Assembly: GCA_964565715.1 (NCBI GenBank)
Contig: CAZMGG010000204.1
Location: forward strand, 1 to 7,200
Direction of reading: 5' to 3'
From: CAZMGG01 sp964565715
GTDB lineage: Bacteria; Planctomycetota; UBA1135; UBA2386
Length of the DNA: 7,200 nucleotides
The notes under the pieces were generated by a model. The model made no database searches. It was given only the letters and a program-made list of their open reading frames with translations, and was not told the DNA's origin. Of the stretch, positions 5,926 through 7,200 are shown piece after piece; within the stretch, counting starts at the first letter, position 1; each line of letters starts with the position of its first letter. The position numbers and the translations under genes were made by a program.

Positions 5926-6627
5926 TTTGGCCAGGTAGAGGATCCGCTGGCAGGAACCGCAGGTGACGATGGAGGAGCCGCCCATCAGGCGGGCCAGATC
6001 GTTGGTGATGATCTGGGTGTAGCAGCCCTGGCAGAAGCGGTTCTCCACCGCCGCCACGGCCATGCCGTTGCGGGTCCGGAACAGGGTCGTGTAGTCCTCC
6101 AGCACCTCGGGCGGCACGCCGTCGGCGAGGCCTTGGCGCCGGGTCTCGACGGCGCGCACCGCCTCGCCCCGCTCGGCCCGCAGCTTCTCGGCCTCGGCCA
6201 GGAACTCGTCGAACACCTGCCGTTCGGCGTCGGCGGCCTTGGCGGCGGCCTCGGCGGCCTCGCGCAGCCCGTCGAGCTGCTCGATCAGCTCCAGGCAGCG
6301 CTCCTGGGTCTGGTCGCGCTCCTTCTTGACCGACTCGATCTGGAACAGGATCGCCTGGTACTCGGCGTTGTTGCGCACGACGTTCAGGCGATCGGTCAGC
6401 TTCTTCACCTCGTCGTCGGACTGCTTGATGGTCTTGTCCATCGTCCGGACGTCGACCTCGGCCCGGGCCAGCGCCTCCTTCCGCTCGGTCCGGACCTTGT
6501 CCAGATCGTCCAGCCGGCGGCGGCGGCGCGCCTCCTCCGCCGGCAGCGAGTCGATGTCCTTGCGGAGGGAGGCGATCTGCTGGTCGACCTTCTGGAGCGC
6601 GAGCAGCTTCTGGACGGATGGATGCAA
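5923..6627 (-). CDS. Coiled-coil C4 zinc-ribbon protein
   Basis: 234 residues with the layout of the widespread bacterial C4-type zinc-ribbon family of nucleic-acid-binding or scaffold-like proteins (CT398/zf-RING_7 type). Residues 1-165 are a long antiparallel coiled coil rich in Lys, Arg, Glu and Leu, starting with LLALQKVDQQIASLRKDI (8-25). The conserved element VRNNAEYQAI (84-93) is the recognisable core of this family. The C-terminal ribbon has Cys199-x2-Cys202 (CQGC) and Cys223-x2-Cys226 (CGSC), all four zinc ligands present, followed by QRILYL. The molecular role is not settled in the family. The start is a TTG at 6627: there is no in-frame ATG or GTG between it and the upstream stop at 6667-6669, and no clear ribosome binding site. 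It lies 102 bp after rpoD and 45 bp before selB on the same strand. Confidence 0.9.
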   Translation of the reverse strand: MHPSVQKLLALQKVDQQIASLRKDIDSLPAEEARRRRRLDDLDKVRTERKEALARAEVDVRTMDKTIKQSDDEVKKLTDRLNVVRNNAEYQAILFQIESVKKERDQTQERCLELIEQLDGLREAAEAAAKAADAERQVFDEFLAEAEKLRAERGEAVRAVETRRQGLADGVPPEVLEDYTTLFRTRNGMAVAAVENRFCQGCYTQIITNDLARLMGGSSIVTCGSCQRILYLAK

Positions 6628-6729
6628 GGTGCGGGCCCGCCCGGGGCGGAATGAGGAGCAGGGAGTCTAGCGACCCCCCGCAGCGGCTCAAGGGCGAGGT
6701 TGGCCCGAGGTCGGCCCTCGTCGCCCGCG
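6628..6729 (-). other. rpoD to zinc-ribbon intergenic region with imperfect repeats
   Basis: 102 bp with no gene. It contains a near-perfect direct repeat, gaggttggcc (6696-6705) and gaggtcggcc (6707-6716), and on the minus strand a small stem CGAGG-GCCGA-CCTCG. No T-run follows, so I see no convincing terminator and no clear promoter for the downstream genes. Confidence 0.4.
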
Positions 6730-7200
6730 CTAGCCGCCGGCGTCCGGCGGGCTGTCGAGGAAGCCGCCGAGCCGGCGGGCGCGCACCGGATGCTGCAGCT
6801 TGCGCACCGCCTTGGCCTCGATCTGGCGGACGCGCTCGCGGGTCACCCGGAAGATGCGACCCACCTCCTCCAGGGTGTAGGTGTAGCCGTCGCCGATGCC
6901 GTAGCGCAGCTTGATGATCTCCCGCTCGCGGAAGGTCAGCGTGCTGAGCACGTTCTCGATCCGCTCCTTCAGCATCTCCCGGCTGGCCGAGCTGACCGGC
7001 GATTCCACCGACTCGTCCTCGATGAAGTCGCCGAAGTAGGAGTCGTCGGACTCGCCGATCGGCCGGTCGAGGCTGATCGGGTGCTTGCTGATCTTCATCA
7101 CCCGCTTGGCCTCCTCCACCGACACCTGGGCCGCCTCGGCGACCTCCTCGATGCTCGGCTCGCGGCCCTTCGCCTGGATCAGCTTCTTGGTGACGTTGCG
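6730..7200 (-). CDS. rpoD: Primary RNA polymerase sigma factor RpoD/SigA (N-terminal part outside window)
   Basis: The last 156 residues of a group 1 sigma-70 factor; the gene enters from the right edge. The visible part begins in region 3 (NVTKKLIQAKGREPSIEEVA, helical, then VSVEEAKRVMKI), continues through the region 3.2 finger ISLDRPIGESDDSYFGDFIED, which reaches toward the active site, then region 4.1 (LSTLTFREREIIKLRYGIGD) and the region 4.2 helix-turn-helix that reads the -35 box (TLEEVGRIFRVTRERVRQIE, then AKAVRKLQHP). All residues expected for -35 recognition and core binding appear intact, and the short tail LGGFLDSPPDAGG ends normally. A GTG at 7125 is internal and not the start. 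The wording is close to planctomycete RpoD as I recall it. It is the first of four same-strand genes here. Confidence 0.96.
   Translation of the reverse strand, partial: RNVTKKLIQAKGREPSIEEVAEAAQVSVEEAKRVMKISKHPISLDRPIGESDDSYFGDFIEDESVESPVSSASREMLKERIENVLSTLTFREREIIKLRYGIGDGYTYTLEEVGRIFRVTRERVRQIEAKAVRKLQHPVRARRLGGFLDSPPDAGG
6734..6750 (-). repeat. Perfect GC-rich hairpin at the 3' end of rpoD
   Basis: CCGCCGG-cgt-CCGGCGG: a 7-bp stem with a 3-base loop, in the codons for the last residues (PPDAGG) of RpoD and directly before its TAG. No T-run follows, so it is not a classical intrinsic terminator. It could protect the 3' end of the rpoD message, or simply reflect GC-rich codons. Confidence 0.4.

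Overview
This is a very GC-rich bacterial window, probably from a member of the Planctomycetota. The main taxonomic clue is the C-terminal part of the primary sigma factor at the right edge: its region 4 wording (YTYTLEEVGRIF, RVTRERVRQIEAKAVRKLQHPVRAR) matches what I remember of planctomycete RpoD proteins. This is family recall, not a database result. No rRNA, tRNA, insertion sequence or CRISPR array is visible.

Right half (minus strand, read right to left): the 3' part of rpoD; a complete coiled-coil/C4 zinc-ribbon protein; a complete selenocysteine-specific elongation factor, selB; and a membrane protein of unknown function. The membrane protein has a long acidic N-terminal arm, one membrane segment, a proline-rich linker and two tandem copies of a small beta-rich module. 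All four genes point the same way with gaps of about 45 to 100 bp and no convincing intrinsic terminator, so they may be partly co-transcribed. SelB implies that the organism translates UGA as selenocysteine, although no other sel gene lies here.

Middle (plus strand): a single convergent gene encodes a protein built like a receiver domain plus histidine kinase, but apparently catalytically dead. The H-box histidine is aspartate, both N-box asparagines are gone, the G1-box aspartate is gone, and the receiver-like domain lacks its phospho-acceptor aspartate. Its stop lies 10 bp from the stop of the membrane-protein gene.

Left end (minus strand): a small protein with a C-terminal membrane anchor is followed by the first 170 codons of a polyprenyl-phosphate glycosyltransferase (GT2, GtrB/DPM1-like) that runs off the left edge. 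These two are divergent from the pseudokinase gene across about 160 bp containing short palindromes.

The most notable finding is the pseudokinase with an intact NNPL-type H-box context but Asp for His. The twin-module membrane protein next to selB is second.
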